From the NCBI RefSeq assembly GCF_000011085.1, contig NC_006396.1:2046001-2110000 (forward strand): a stretch of DNA of 64,000 nt, written 5' to 3'. The notes under the pieces are model-generated. The model did no database searches and was not told the origin of the DNA. It was given only the letters and a program-made list of their open reading frames with translations. Shown here one piece after another: positions 43,930-53,704 of the stretch. This DNA comes from Haloarcula marismortui ATCC 43049. Its GTDB lineage: Archaea > Halobacteriota > Halobacteria > Halobacteriales > Haloarculaceae. Position 1 is the stretch's first letter. The number at the start of each line of letters is the position of its first letter. Both the position numbers and the translations under genes were made by a program.

Positions 43930-44891
43930 CAGTCGTTCACCCCGTCGGCGAGTTTCCCTTTCTTGACGTTGAGCCACATGAACGCGCCGATGAACACGAG
44001 CGCGATGATGCTGATGGCCGCACCACGACCGTACTGCTGGAACGACAGTGCCTCACGATAGCCGTAGACGACGATGAGTTCGTTCGCCCGTGCCGGGCCG
44101 CCTTGGTTGAACACGAACGGAATGAGGAACTGCTGGAACGACGCCGCAGATGTCAGAATCGACGCAAACAGGACGGGCCGCTTGATCGACGGCAGGGTGA
44201 TGTGCGCAAAGCGTGCTAAGAACCCCGCGCCGTCGACGACGGCCGCCTCGTGGAGTTCTTCGGGCACGTCCTGGAGTGCGCTGACGGTGATGATGACCAT
44301 GAACGGGTACGCCAGCCACGCCTCCGTGACGTTGTATGCGACGAAGGCAGTCCAGCGGCCCGAAAGCCACGCGACCGAACTCGCCCCGAACGCGGTCAGT
44401 AGCTGGTTCATCAGCCCGAACTCGGCGGAACTGAAGATGCCGCGCCACACGGTGATAGTGAAAATCGGCGGCAGCCCCATCGGGAAGATGATGAGCGAGC
44501 GCAGGACACGCTTGCCACGGACGAGTTCGCTGGTCACGACGAGTGCGATAGCCAGACTCGCTCCGATTTTGAGCGTGACGCTCGTGGCAACAAACAGCCA
44601 GGTGACACCGAAGGAGTTCCAGAACTGGCCGTCAGTCAGCACGTCGGCGTAGTTCTCCAGCCCGACGAACAGCGCGTCACCGAACGTGAGCACGGCAACG
44701 ACGCCCTCGCCGGCGAATAGATTCGCCGGCTGGGCGTTGGTAAAGGAGATCCCCAGCAGATAAAGGACCGGGAACAGCATGAACGCCGAGAAGACGAACA
44801 GCCCCGGGAGCACTAACAGTAACGACGCGTCGTCCCGCGTCAGAAACGGGACCGACTCGATGCGGTCCGCCGCTCGTGAAACGGTACTCAT
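43929..44891 (-). CDS. sugar ABC transporter permease (MalF-like)
   Basis: A 320-aa permease with six helices. The EAA motif is VPEELHEAAVVDGAGFLARFAHITLP (about 212-237, in two parts). It is followed by the MalG-like gene with a one-base overlap and preceded after 9 nt by the binding-protein gene, so the order is MalE-MalF-MalG on the minus strand. The ATPase is encoded elsewhere in the cluster, at 48573-49739 on the plus strand. Confidence 0.92.
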   Translation of the reverse strand: MSTVSRAADRIESVPFLTRDDASLLLVLPGLFVFSAFMLFPVLYLLGISFTNAQPANLFAGEGVVAVLTFGDALFVGLENYADVLTDGQFWNSFGVTWLFVATSVTLKIGASLAIALVVTSELVRGKRVLRSLIIFPMGLPPIFTITVWRGIFSSAEFGLMNQLLTAFGASSVAWLSGRWTAFVAYNVTEAWLAYPFMVIITVSALQDVPEELHEAAVVDGAGFLARFAHITLPSIKRPVLFASILTSAASFQQFLIPFVFNQGGPARANELIVVYGYREALSFQQYGRGAAISIIALVFIGAFMWLNVKKGKLADGVND

Positions 44892-44900
44892 GGGCGCTTC

Positions 44901-46181
44901 TTACTCCCAGTTGCTGCGGATTTCCTCGGCGGCGGTTGTCAGTGCGTCTTCGGCGCTCGAATCGCCGTTGAACGCCTCGATAAGAGCGTTCTCAAGCGGC
45001 GACCACACCTTGTTCATGCGCGGGTCGGTCGGCATCGGGACCCCCTGGCTGACGGTCTGGGAGTACGTCTGGACGTGGTCGGGGAGTTCGTCGCTGCCGA
45101 CGAGGCTGTCGAGCACCGGAATCGAACCCTGCTCCTCGGCGAGTCGCGTGGCGTGGTCCTCGTTGGTAGCGAACCACTCGACGAAGTTCCGGGCGGCCGT
45201 GGCGTCGGCCCCGCCCTCGCTCATCCCATCCGCGAAGTACCACATCGAGATGCCGGTGTACGGCGTCACCTCGCCGCCGTTGATATCGGGGAACGTCGCC
45301 ACTTCGTAGTTCACGTCGCTCTGGTTCAGCGTCGCCAGATACCACGGTCCGTTGACCGCGAAGGCGGCGTTCCCCTCGGAGAACGTCGCAGCCTGCGGTT
45401 CGTAGTTCGGGTCGTCGGGCATGTACGGACGGAGGGTGTCGAGAGCGAACTGGAGCCCCTCGATAGCTTCGTCGGCATCCAGCCCGAGCGCCGGGTCCTG
45501 CTCCGGGTCGAAGTAGTAGCCACCGAAGGCCTGTATCCACCCGCTCGTGAAGTACGGGTCAAACGGCGCGGCGAGGCCGTACTGGCTGCTGCTCGGGTCG
45601 TGGTACGATTCCATGGCCGACACCATGTCGTCGATAGTCTCGGGCGCTTCGTCGACGATGTCCGTGTTGTAGATTAGCGTCACCGTCTCCGCCGAGTGCG
45701 GGAGGCCGACGACGGCGTCGTCGAACTGGACGGCGGAGGCGGCGGCGTCCGTGAACTGGTCTAAGCTCACGGAGAGTTCGTCGGACTGGTCGACGACGAA
45801 CTCGCGCTGGTAGTAGTCGCCCACCCAGTCGTGTGCCCATTCGAAGACCTCCGGCCCCTGCCCGGCCGGAATCGCGCTCGTGGTCTTCTTTTCCATGTTG
45901 GAGATGTCCGACCCGTCGACGCCGAACTCCGTCTCACTCGCGAACGTCTCCATCGCGTCCTCGCGGGCAGGTATCTCTGAATCCTGAAGCTGGTACCACG
46001 CCGTCGCGGTCCCGCCGGACTGCTGACTCCCGCCGCTTGCCCCATCGCCCGATCCGTCGCCAGAAGCCGTTTCCCCCTCTGAGCCGCCATTGCCCTGCTC
46101 TTGCACACTACAGCCAGCAAGGGCTGTAGCCGCCCCGACACCGCCGATCCGTTTGAGCACCGTCCGTCGTTCCATTGTCAT
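44901..46181 (-). CDS. sugar-binding lipoprotein of an ABC transporter (MalE-like)
   Basis: A 426-aa extracellular solute-binding protein family 1 member. The signal peptide has ERRTVLKRIGG (twin-arginine) and lipobox LAGC, so it is a Tat-exported lipoprotein; a Gly/Ser/Gln-rich spacer follows. Conserved features are GPEVFEWAHDWVGDY, NTDIVDEAPETIDDM, NAAFAVNGPWYLATL and a C-terminal ALIEAFNG region. Neighbouring alpha-glucosidases and TrmB point to maltose, maltodextrin or trehalose. ATG at 46181 is used; MERRTV two codons on is equally possible. The minus-strand promoter probably lies at about 46215 (ATTTAAG). Region 46182-46392 is a divergent promoter. Confidence 0.9.
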   Translation of the reverse strand: MTMERRTVLKRIGGVGAATALAGCSVQEQGNGGSEGETASGDGSGDGASGGSQQSGGTATAWYQLQDSEIPAREDAMETFASETEFGVDGSDISNMEKKTTSAIPAGQGPEVFEWAHDWVGDYYQREFVVDQSDELSVSLDQFTDAAASAVQFDDAVVGLPHSAETVTLIYNTDIVDEAPETIDDMVSAMESYHDPSSSQYGLAAPFDPYFTSGWIQAFGGYYFDPEQDPALGLDADEAIEGLQFALDTLRPYMPDDPNYEPQAATFSEGNAAFAVNGPWYLATLNQSDVNYEVATFPDINGGEVTPYTGISMWYFADGMSEGGADATAARNFVEWFATNEDHATRLAEEQGSIPVLDSLVGSDELPDHVQTYSQTVSQGVPMPTDPRMNKVWSPLENALIEAFNGDSSAEDALTTAAEEIRSNWE

Positions 46182-46392
46182 GGTTAGATATGGGATGAAA
46201 TAGTCTTTCACAACTTAAATCATTCGGAAATAGAAGGAGACAATGATGATAGATTCCGAGAGTCGGTGTGAAATCGTCCCGCTGTGTATCGGTTTCAACA
46301 GATCGGATAGGGGAGAATAAACGAAGTAATATCTTTTCTAAAATTCAACCGGAAGCGTAACACTCACAGTACCGACCCCGTACCGTAGGCGT

Positions 46393-48480
46393 ATGCACCA
46401 TCCAGGCCCGCCGCGGTTCGCCACCGTCGGCGAATCGGTCGAACTGGCCCCGCGCCAGCCCGACCCCGGCATGGCTGCCGAGTGGCGGTTAGTCGAGCGG
46501 CCGGCGGCGAGTACGGCAACGCTTGGCGACGGCCCGGTCTGTCACCTCGAACCCGACGTGCCGGGCGTCTATCGTGCCGAGCTAATCGTGCCGGACGGCA
46601 CGCACGAGCAAGTCATCCGAGCGTTCCCGGGCGTCACCGAGACGGCTCGATTCAGCGTCACGGCGGACGACTTCGACGGCGACGAGCTCACCGTCGCCGA
46701 CCGCGCCATCGTCATCGGAACGTTCAACGACTTCACGATGGGAACCCACTGGGCCGAGCGCGACGGCGACGAGTGGGTCATCGAGGCCGACCTCCCACCG
46801 GGAACCCACCACGCCATTTTCAGTTTCGACGGCTCCTTCGAATCGACCGCGACCGACGAGGTCACTGTCGAGGGACCGGGTCGCCCCCGGGTCGAACTCA
46901 CCAGTCAGGCGGAGGACGGAGACTTCGTCGTCTCGGCGGACGCCCGCGCGGCCCCGTCGGGGAGCGAACCGGAAGTCGAGTTCTATCTCGACGGCCGCGA
47001 CGCGCTGGAAGAGTCGGCCGTGACCATCGACGGCGACGAACTCCGGGTGCCACACGAAGCCCTGCCGGAGATGGCCCGCGTTCACGCGGTTGCCGTCGCC
47101 GAGCGCCACAGCGTCGCGGACACGCTGGTCGTGGAACGCGGCGGAGAGAACGGGGAGACGGGCACAGGCGAGACAGTGTCCGTCTCGCGGCCGGCCGACC
47201 CGCCGGCCTGGGCCGGCGACGCCACCATCTACGAGATATTCGTCCGGTCGTTCGCCGGCGAAACCGTCGACACGACCTTCGAGGCTATCGAGCGGCGGGT
47301 CCCCTACATCGAGTCGCTGGGCGTCGACGTAGTGTGGCTCACCCCTGTTCAGGCAAGTCCGACCCGCCACGGCTACCACATCACTGACTTCTTTGACACT
47401 GCCGAGGACCTGGGAACACGCGAAGAGTTCGAGTCGCTGGTCGACCGACTCCACGACGCCGGGATTCGGGTTGTCTTCGACCTAGTCATCAACCACAGCT
47501 CGCGGGACCACCCGGCGTTCCAGCTTCACCGGGCCGGTGTCCCCGAGTACGCCGACTATTACGAGCGAATCCCGGTGTCACAGGATGTCTCCGACGTCGA
47601 CTGGGCAGGAACGGACGCACCGGGCTACTACTTCAACTGGACACGGATTCCGAACCTCAACTACGACTCGCTCGCGGTGCGGCGCTGGATGCTCGACGTG
47701 GTAGACGAGTGGCGCGACGTGGTCGACGGGTTCCGCTGTGACGTCGCCTGGGGCGTGCCACACGGGTTCTGGAAGGAAGTCCGGGAGCGGGTGAAAGCTG
47801 ACGACCCCGAGTTCCTGCTGCTCGACGAGACGGTCCCACGCGACGCCGCCTTCGCCGAAAACGAGTTCGACGTTCACTACGACACGGACCTGTTCGACAC
47901 GCTCCGCGACATCGGGACCGGCGAGGAACCAGCGTCGGTGCTGTTCGAGGCGCTCGACGCGACGGCCGAGCACGGCTACCCCGACCGTGCCGGCCACATG
48001 CGGTATGTCGACAACCACGACGAAGACCGCTATCTCGACGAGTGCGGAGCCGCGTCACTGCAGGCGGCCGTCGGGGCCACGTTCACGCTCCCCGGAACGC
48101 CGATGGTTTACGCCGGCCAGGAACGGGGCGTCGAACAACAGCGCGGGACGATGCGCTGGCACGACGGCGATAACGCACTGACCGACTTCCACCGGCGACT
48201 GGTGGCGCTGCGAGCGGACCACGCGGCACTGCGCGTGCCCGGGGTGTGCCCGGTTGCCCACACCGTCGAGACAGGCGATGCTGACAGAGTCGTCGCGTAC
48301 GAGCGCACCGACGGCGATGAGACGCTGGTGGTCGTCCTGCACTTCGGCGACGGAACAGCGAAGGTCTCACTCGACACCATCGACGAAGAGACCGACCTTC
48401 TCAGCGGCAATCCGGTCGGCGGCGACGGGACAGTCGAGGTCGGCGATATCGTTGTGGTACCGGCGACGAGAGAGCGCTGA
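46393..48480 (+). CDS. GH13 alpha-amylase family enzyme (cyclomaltodextrinase/neopullulanase-like)
   Basis: A 695-aa cytoplasmic alpha-glucan hydrolase with no signal peptide. Residues 1-270 contain beta-sandwich domains, including a starch-binding-like stretch GTFNDFTMGTHWAERDG. The catalytic barrel has region I FDLVINHSS, region II GFRCDVAWG (nucleophile D450), region III FLLLDETV (acid E479) and region IV YVDNHDEDR (D543). Gly-rich GGENGETGTGET joins the parts. Probably hydrolyses maltodextrins imported by the ABC system beside it. It is divergent from the binding-protein gene. Confidence 0.9.
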   Translation: MHHPGPPRFATVGESVELAPRQPDPGMAAEWRLVERPAASTATLGDGPVCHLEPDVPGVYRAELIVPDGTHEQVIRAFPGVTETARFSVTADDFDGDELTVADRAIVIGTFNDFTMGTHWAERDGDEWVIEADLPPGTHHAIFSFDGSFESTATDEVTVEGPGRPRVELTSQAEDGDFVVSADARAAPSGSEPEVEFYLDGRDALEESAVTIDGDELRVPHEALPEMARVHAVAVAERHSVADTLVVERGGENGETGTGETVSVSRPADPPAWAGDATIYEIFVRSFAGETVDTTFEAIERRVPYIESLGVDVVWLTPVQASPTRHGYHITDFFDTAEDLGTREEFESLVDRLHDAGIRVVFDLVINHSSRDHPAFQLHRAGVPEYADYYERIPVSQDVSDVDWAGTDAPGYYFNWTRIPNLNYDSLAVRRWMLDVVDEWRDVVDGFRCDVAWGVPHGFWKEVRERVKADDPEFLLLDETVPRDAAFAENEFDVHYDTDLFDTLRDIGTGEEPASVLFEALDATAEHGYPDRAGHMRYVDNHDEDRYLDECGAASLQAAVGATFTLPGTPMVYAGQERGVEQQRGTMRWHDGDNALTDFHRRLVALRADHAALRVPGVCPVAHTVETGDADRVVAYERTDGDETLVVVLHFGDGTAKVSLDTIDEETDLLSGNPVGGDGTVEVGDIVVVPATRER

Positions 48481-48572
48481 CAGCGCTCGGTTCCACAACC
48501 GAACCGACTCTGCTAGAACTTCTATGAAAAATCCCATCAAACTTATTAGCGATGGGTGTGAGACTCTGTGTA

Positions 48573-49739
48573 ATGGCGAGTCTCGAACTAGACGGTCTCC
48601 GGAAGGAGTTCGACGGTGGCTCCATCGTGGCGGTCGACGACATCGACCTGTCCATCGACGATGGGGAGTTCGTAACGGTCGTCGGCCCGTCGGGGTGTGG
48701 GAAATCGACGACACTGCGGATGATTGCCGGGCTTGAGCGGCCGACGAGCGGCCGTATCCGCATCGGCGACGAGGACGTAACAGACGTCCACGCCCGCAAG
48801 CGCGACGTGGCGATGGTGTTCCAGAACTACGCGCTGTACCCGCACAAGTCCATCCGACAGAACATGGCGTTTGGCCTCCGGATGAGCACGGACCTCTCGA
48901 AGGCGGAACGGCAGGAGCGGGTCACCGAGACGGCGGAGATGATGGGTATCGGCGACCTGCTTGATGACACGCCGGACCAGCTCTCCGGCGGCCAGAAGCA
49001 GCGGGTCGCGCTCGGGCGCGCCATTGTCCGCGAGCCCGACGTGTTCCTCTTCGACGAGCCACTCAGCAACCTTGACGCGAAGCTCCGGACGACGATGCGG
49101 ACGGAAATCCAGCGCCTGCAAGAGGAGCTCGGAATTACGGCTGTCTACGTCACCCACGACCAGGAAGAAGCCATGACCATGGGCGACCGCATCGTCATCC
49201 TCAACGACGGGAAGCTCCAGCAGGCCGGCCGGCCGAAGACGGTGTACGAGAACCCGACCAACCAGTTCGTTGGCGGCTTCGTCGGCTCGCCCTCGATGAA
49301 CTTCCTCGACGTGACCGCGGAGCCGCTCAGCAGCGGCGTACGGCTTACCGGCGCGCACGACGACTTTTCCTATGACCTCACGGGCGGCCGCGCCAGTGCC
49401 TTCGGCGACATCCAGCGCGGGTCGTACGTGCTGGGTATCCGACCGGAGCACGTTTCGGTCAGCGACGGCGGCGACCAGAACGCCGTCCCGGCGACAGTCG
49501 ACGTGCTCGAACCCATCGGCAGCGACAACTATCTCTATCTCGACCTGGGCGAATCGAAGACCGGATTCGAGGGCGATGGCGCGCCGGATTTCATCGCCAG
49601 GGTCAGCACCGACGTTGAGCCGGCCATCGGCGACCGTGTGCAGGTGTCGTTCGACGAATCCGCCGTCCATCTGTTCGACCCGGAGACCGGAGAAGCTGTT
49701 ACGGCCGGCGAGGACGCGCCCGTTGCAACGCCACAGTAG
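48573..49739 (+). CDS. sugar ABC transporter ATPase (MalK/UgpC type)
   Basis: A 388-aa ATPase. Walker A GPSGCGKST (about 37-45), Q-loop VFQNYALYPH, signature LSGGQKQR, Walker B VFLFDEPLSNLD, H-loop VTHDQEEAM. The C-terminal 130 residues are the TOBE/MOP regulatory domain seen in MalK. ATG at 48573 (MASLELDG) lies about 28 nt after a TTATTAGC box, fitting a leaderless mRNA; the upstream seven codons are not credible. It lies 92 nt after the amylase gene but has its own promoter. It energises the MalF/MalG pair encoded at 42.8-44.9 kb. Confidence 0.93.
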   Translation: MASLELDGLRKEFDGGSIVAVDDIDLSIDDGEFVTVVGPSGCGKSTTLRMIAGLERPTSGRIRIGDEDVTDVHARKRDVAMVFQNYALYPHKSIRQNMAFGLRMSTDLSKAERQERVTETAEMMGIGDLLDDTPDQLSGGQKQRVALGRAIVREPDVFLFDEPLSNLDAKLRTTMRTEIQRLQEELGITAVYVTHDQEEAMTMGDRIVILNDGKLQQAGRPKTVYENPTNQFVGGFVGSPSMNFLDVTAEPLSSGVRLTGAHDDFSYDLTGGRASAFGDIQRGSYVLGIRPEHVSVSDGGDQNAVPATVDVLEPIGSDNYLYLDLGESKTGFEGDGAPDFIARVSTDVEPAIGDRVQVSFDESAVHLFDPETGEAVTAGEDAPVATPQ

Positions 49740-49846
49740 GGCAGCAGTCAGTGGTCCGGTCCCGGACGTAGTCACTGTTTTCGGTCAGGCAGACATTCTT
49801 CCATTCCTTCGCGACGTTCCGAAGTGAACAGGCCGCGTAGAAGGAG

Positions 49847-51865
49847 TTATTCGCGGACGCTCAGCGGCTCAGCAGTGAGTTCCCCGGCGTCATCGAGGTG
49901 GGCCACAGTGGCCAGCCGGAGTGCGTGGGGCCAGCCGAGCGGTGTGCCACAGTCCGGCGTCCCGTCGTCGAACAGTTGCTCGGGGAGGTAGCCGCTGGAC
50001 TGGACGAGTGAGCCGCCGGGAAGAATCTCCCCCAGCAGGTCCCGGGACCGGGTGTAGGCCGCCGCCGCTCTGCTGTCGTCGGCGTCACGCAGGAGGGCAC
50101 CCAGCTGGGCGGCACTGTTTGCGCCCCACGCCGTCGAGACGGTCCAGATTTTCTCGCGGTCTTGCGAGCCACGCCGCCAGTCGTCGCCCTCGAAGCGGAT
50201 GAGACCACGGATGTCGCCGGTGTCCCGTTCCAGCCCGTCAAGTGTCGTCTCGACGTGGGTGTAGAGCCGGTCGCGGGTCTCCGCTGGCAGGTCGATAGCT
50301 TCGGCAGCGACGCGACAGGCAGCGGGGAGGGCCAGCGTCGCGGAGTCCAGTCGGTTGTCGATGGTCCCATCGTGTTCACGAAGGGCGTAGCGGTCACCGG
50401 TCCACAGCGCGTCCAGCGAAGACAACACCGTCTCGGCCTGCGACCGGGCGTGGTCTCGGAGCGTGGCGCAGACGGGCGCGCGGGCAACGGCCGCGTAGGC
50501 GTGCAGGAAGGTCGCAGCGGTGTGCGTGAACCGACCCTGCATGTTCTCCCAGGCGTTCTGGCAGGCAATGGGGAGGCCGTCGTCGGCCAGCGTGTCGTCG
50601 ATGCTCTCGACGGCGCGCCCGAGCGTGGCTTCGATGCACTCCGGGTCGGCCGGCTCGCCGGTCCGGAGATACGTCGCGAGGAAGCTGGTGACGCTCGCGG
50701 TCTGGTCGGCCTGGTAGTCGGCGTCAGAACCGCTTTCGAGCCGGGCGTTCGCCCAGCCTGGCGCGAGCGTCTCGTCGCCGGGCCAGACACGGTGGGGCCA
50801 GCTCCCGTCCGGTTGCTGCGTGCGACAGTAGAATTCGGCGGAGCGCTGGTGCCACGAATCGAGTCCAAGGTCGAACGTCCCGTCGGCTTCGAGCAGGAAG
50901 GCCGATATCTCGGCGTCGTCGCGGAACCACGTGTAGCCGTAGCCGCCGGAGGTGACGTAGTACGGGTCGAAGTCCGGCGCGGCGATTCTGGCCCCGTTCG
51001 CGGCCGAAAGCAGCGAGAGGACCCGGAGGTCGGCGACGACGCTCTCCCGGTTCGGCGTCTCTGCGGGCACGGTCCATCGCCGCTGTGCCTGGCCTGCTTC
51101 GAGCAGTGTCTCCGAAGTGTAGTGGTCGCTCACCAGCCGGTCGATGGTCGACAGCGCCGTATCGCGGTCGGTGTCGTTCGCGTCCGTCAGCAGCGTCGTC
51201 AGCGTGACGCCACCGTCGACGAACGGCGCGGACAGCAGGACGCCGCCAGTTAGCGTCGTGTCCTCGTACCGGCGCGCACCGGTGTCCCGAGGGAACGAGA
51301 CCGGGTCGTCGTCGACGAGTTCGGAGAACCGCTCGGGAATCTGGCCCGCAACAGTGTCGAGTTCGGTAGAGACGCCAATGAAGTCGTGTTCGGACCGGTG
51401 GTAGGCCTCGACGGAGTTTCCGTGCATCAGCAGGCTCTGCTGGCCGGTCCGTCCGTCTGGTGCGAAATCGACGAACGCCCGAAGCGATACGTCGGCGGGC
51501 GCGTCGCCGCGAAGTTCGAACCGGGTGACGTGGGCCTGCTCGATGGTGCAGTCCGTCTGGACAACGGCCCAGTCGCCGCAGTCGTGGATCGTCTCGACGA
51601 CGCCGGCGTCACCGCGATACCGCTGGTCAGCGTCGGCGCTGAACCACGTCGTCGAACCCGTTTCGATGCCGAACCGCGAGCGGTCGATTCCTGTGAGCCC
51701 ACACAGCGGATAGGAGTAGTCCCGCAGCGAGCCGTCGTTGTCAACATGCACCAAGCGGCTGTCAAGTCCGGAGAAACTGCCCGTCGTAGAGCGGAGTTCA
51801 CCCGGGAACTGGTGGCGGCGGTCCCGCGTCCGCTTGAAGTCGTTGAGTGCCGTCCGGAGCGTCAT
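49847..51865 (-). CDS. GH15 family glucan 1,4-alpha-glucosidase (glucoamylase-like)
   Basis: A 672-aa protein with the archaeal/bacterial glucoamylase layout: N-terminal beta-supersandwich (about 1-270) and (alpha/alpha)6 barrel. Motifs include YGYTWFRDDAEISAFLLE, PDGSWPHRVWPGD, CQNAWENMQGRFTHTAA with the general acid Glu in AWEN, and SSGYLPEQL with the base Glu. No signal peptide, so it likely removes glucose from imported oligosaccharides; trehalase activity is an alternative for some GH15 members. ATG at 51865 lies 28 nt after a TATTTTATAT box, as expected for a leaderless mRNA. It is divergent from trmB. Confidence 0.9.
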   Translation of the reverse strand: MTLRTALNDFKRTRDRRHQFPGELRSTTGSFSGLDSRLVHVDNDGSLRDYSYPLCGLTGIDRSRFGIETGSTTWFSADADQRYRGDAGVVETIHDCGDWAVVQTDCTIEQAHVTRFELRGDAPADVSLRAFVDFAPDGRTGQQSLLMHGNSVEAYHRSEHDFIGVSTELDTVAGQIPERFSELVDDDPVSFPRDTGARRYEDTTLTGGVLLSAPFVDGGVTLTTLLTDANDTDRDTALSTIDRLVSDHYTSETLLEAGQAQRRWTVPAETPNRESVVADLRVLSLLSAANGARIAAPDFDPYYVTSGGYGYTWFRDDAEISAFLLEADGTFDLGLDSWHQRSAEFYCRTQQPDGSWPHRVWPGDETLAPGWANARLESGSDADYQADQTASVTSFLATYLRTGEPADPECIEATLGRAVESIDDTLADDGLPIACQNAWENMQGRFTHTAATFLHAYAAVARAPVCATLRDHARSQAETVLSSLDALWTGDRYALREHDGTIDNRLDSATLALPAACRVAAEAIDLPAETRDRLYTHVETTLDGLERDTGDIRGLIRFEGDDWRRGSQDREKIWTVSTAWGANSAAQLGALLRDADDSRAAAAYTRSRDLLGEILPGGSLVQSSGYLPEQLFDDGTPDCGTPLGWPHALRLATVAHLDDAGELTAEPLSVRE

Positions 51866-51887
51866 TAGAGAGAGACACCACTGCAGG

Positions 51888-51925
51888 GGATATAAAATAT
51901 GGTGTAATAGTTTTTCATTCTTATA
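51888..51925. promoter_or_regulatory. divergent promoters of the GH15 and trmB genes
   Basis: Minus-strand TATTTTATAT (about 51889-51898) lies 28 nt before the GH15 start. Plus-strand TTCTTATAAATC (about 51915-51926) could serve trmB with a leader of roughly 90 nt. The A/T-rich block between is the natural place for a TrmB operator. I see no clean palindrome to name. Confidence 0.5.
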
Positions 51926-52038
51926 AATCCAGTGTCGGGCAGTCGAAGGTAGATACCCGTGCCGGCAGCTTCGAAGGCGTTTCCGGGCTACACAGCACCG
52001 AAACACAGTTATCCGCCGCCGTTACCAGATGTGAACAG

Positions 52039-53091
52039 ATGGACGATTCGACTCTCAGGGACAGGCTGGAACAACTGGGCCTGTCGGAGAAGGAAGTCGA
52101 CACGTACCTGTCGATTCTCAGCAGCGGCGAGGCCACAGCCAGCGAAATCGCCGACGACACCGGCGTTTCCAAACGGTACGTCTACAGCATCAGTGAATCG
52201 CTCGAAGACCGCGGGTTCGTCGAGGTCAACGACCACGTCGTGCCCACGACGATCCGCGCCCGGCCACCCGAGGAGGTCATCGACGCCCTGACCGACCGGC
52301 TCGAAGAGATGAGCGGGGCACTCGATTCCCGATACTCTGCGAGTGCGCGAGAACCCCAGCAGTTCGACGTCATCAAGTCGCGGGTGACGGTCATCAAACG
52401 GCTCACGGAGTACATCAGGAACGCGGAGCGCGAAATCATGCTGTCGGTTCCCCAGCAGTACCTCCCGGAGATTTCGGAGGAACTGGGTGCGGCCGTCGAC
52501 CGCGGCGTCCTCGTGATGCTGGTCGTCAGCAGCGCCGACAACCTGCGCTCGGACGACGCGAGTGGGCTGGCCTCCGTGGTCCGGTCCTGGGACCAGCCGA
52601 TGCCAATAATGCTCACCGTCGACGCCCAGTTCGGCCTCGTCTCGCCGGCCGAAATGGTGACACGCACCAACTCCGACCAGCGCGCTATCGCCTTCGTCCA
52701 GCAACAACTCGTCCCGGTACTGTCGGGGTCGTTCCTCGGGAACTACTGGCTGATGGCCACCGAGGTGGCCGTCACCGACCCGGCTCCGCTCCCGGCCACA
52801 TACCACGACTTCCGTCACGCCGTTCTGCAGGCGACGCTCCACCTGCGCGCCGACCACGATATCCACGTCTCCGCAGACGTGCGGGCGGTACAGGCCGACG
52901 ACGACACCACCACCATCGAGGGGACCGTCGTTGAGACGAAACAGGGCCTCGTCGAGCCGGAGACAAACTCCTACCCCATCGAACACACGCTGGTCGTCGA
53001 TATCGGCGACCGGACTGTCTCGCTGGGCGGCTCCGGGTCGTTCCTCGAGGACTACGAAACCGACGCAGTCACACTCTCGCTGGCCGAGTGA
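52039..53091 (+). CDS. TrmB family sugar-responsive transcriptional regulator
   Basis: A 350-aa regulator. Residues about 8-80 are a winged helix-turn-helix (GLSEKEVDTYLSIL; ASEIADDTGVSKRYVYSISESLEDRGFVE); a short helix links to a PLD-like middle (about 110-240) and a C-terminal sugar-binding beta domain. TrmB proteins of archaea repress or activate sugar-transport and glycolytic genes depending on bound sugar. The position next to GH15 and the MalEFGK genes indicates it controls them. ATG at 52039 begins the conserved N-terminus; the upstream in-frame extension is not plausible. Confidence 0.93.
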   Translation: MDDSTLRDRLEQLGLSEKEVDTYLSILSSGEATASEIADDTGVSKRYVYSISESLEDRGFVEVNDHVVPTTIRARPPEEVIDALTDRLEEMSGALDSRYSASAREPQQFDVIKSRVTVIKRLTEYIRNAEREIMLSVPQQYLPEISEELGAAVDRGVLVMLVVSSADNLRSDDASGLASVVRSWDQPMPIMLTVDAQFGLVSPAEMVTRTNSDQRAIAFVQQQLVPVLSGSFLGNYWLMATEVAVTDPAPLPATYHDFRHAVLQATLHLRADHDIHVSADVRAVQADDDTTTIEGTVVETKQGLVEPETNSYPIEHTLVVDIGDRTVSLGGSGSFLEDYETDAVTLSLAE

Positions 53092-53122
53092 CGGACTTCG
53101 TCCCGCCTGAAACCCAAGCGGC

Positions 53123-53626
53123 TCAGTTGCGCTGGCTCGGGTCCGGCCAGCGATAGATAACGTACGTTTCTGACTCCGGTTCGTCAGCGGGGTTCCAGAC
53201 GAGTCGCAGCGTCGCGTCACGCAGGTCCAGATGGTCCCCGCTCGGGATGCCGGTGAACTGCCCCTGATGTATCGTAATTTCTGTCCCCGACGTAATCCGC
53301 GTCGAGGCCTGTGCCTGTATTGGATTAGTGTCAAGCGTCACGTCGGTGCCGCCGGAACTCTTGGCACCGGAGACGACGACAGAGAGATTGTTCCTGTAGA
53401 CGGTGTCACCGCTGCTGAAGCTGAGATTCAGATACTCCCCGTTGCCGGTGGTCCGCTCGTTGTAGTCAGCCACGATAGCGACCTGTGGGGCCTGTGTCGG
53501 CTGCTGTTCGCTGAAGCCGAGCGCGAACACGCCGACGGTGGCGGCGAGAATTGCAACAATGCCGACAAGGATAACAACACCAATGACCGGGCTCACAGCC
53601 CGTCTTCGCTCATCTACCCGACTCAT
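53123..53626 (-). CDS. archaeal type IV pilin-like protein
   Basis: A 167-aa protein. RRRAVSPVIGVVILVGIVAILAATVGVF (read as RRRAVSPVIG then a hydrophobic stretch) is the class III signal peptide of haloarchaeal pilins, cleaved by the prepilin peptidase PibD after the basic part. The rest is a beta-rich secreted domain (GNGEYLNLSFSSGDT; LDLRDATLRLVWNP). Single gene without secretion ATPase nearby. It lies between trmB and a convergent-side GST-like gene. Confidence 0.85.
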   Translation of the reverse strand: MSRVDERRRAVSPVIGVVILVGIVAILAATVGVFALGFSEQQPTQAPQVAIVADYNERTTGNGEYLNLSFSSGDTVYRNNLSVVVSGAKSSGGTDVTLDTNPIQAQASTRITSGTEITIHQGQFTGIPSGDHLDLRDATLRLVWNPADEPESETYVIYRWPDPSQRN

Positions 53627-53704
53627 TGAACACAGGTGAGAACTGGGTGTATAAAAGGGACAGCGTCGACTCAGCGTTCGATATCCGACAGCGATACTGC
53701 CCGG

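Noticed and set aside
48588-49775. Long open frame antisense to the MalK-type ATPase
   Set aside because: No motif; the sense strand has Walker A, signature and Walker B in order.
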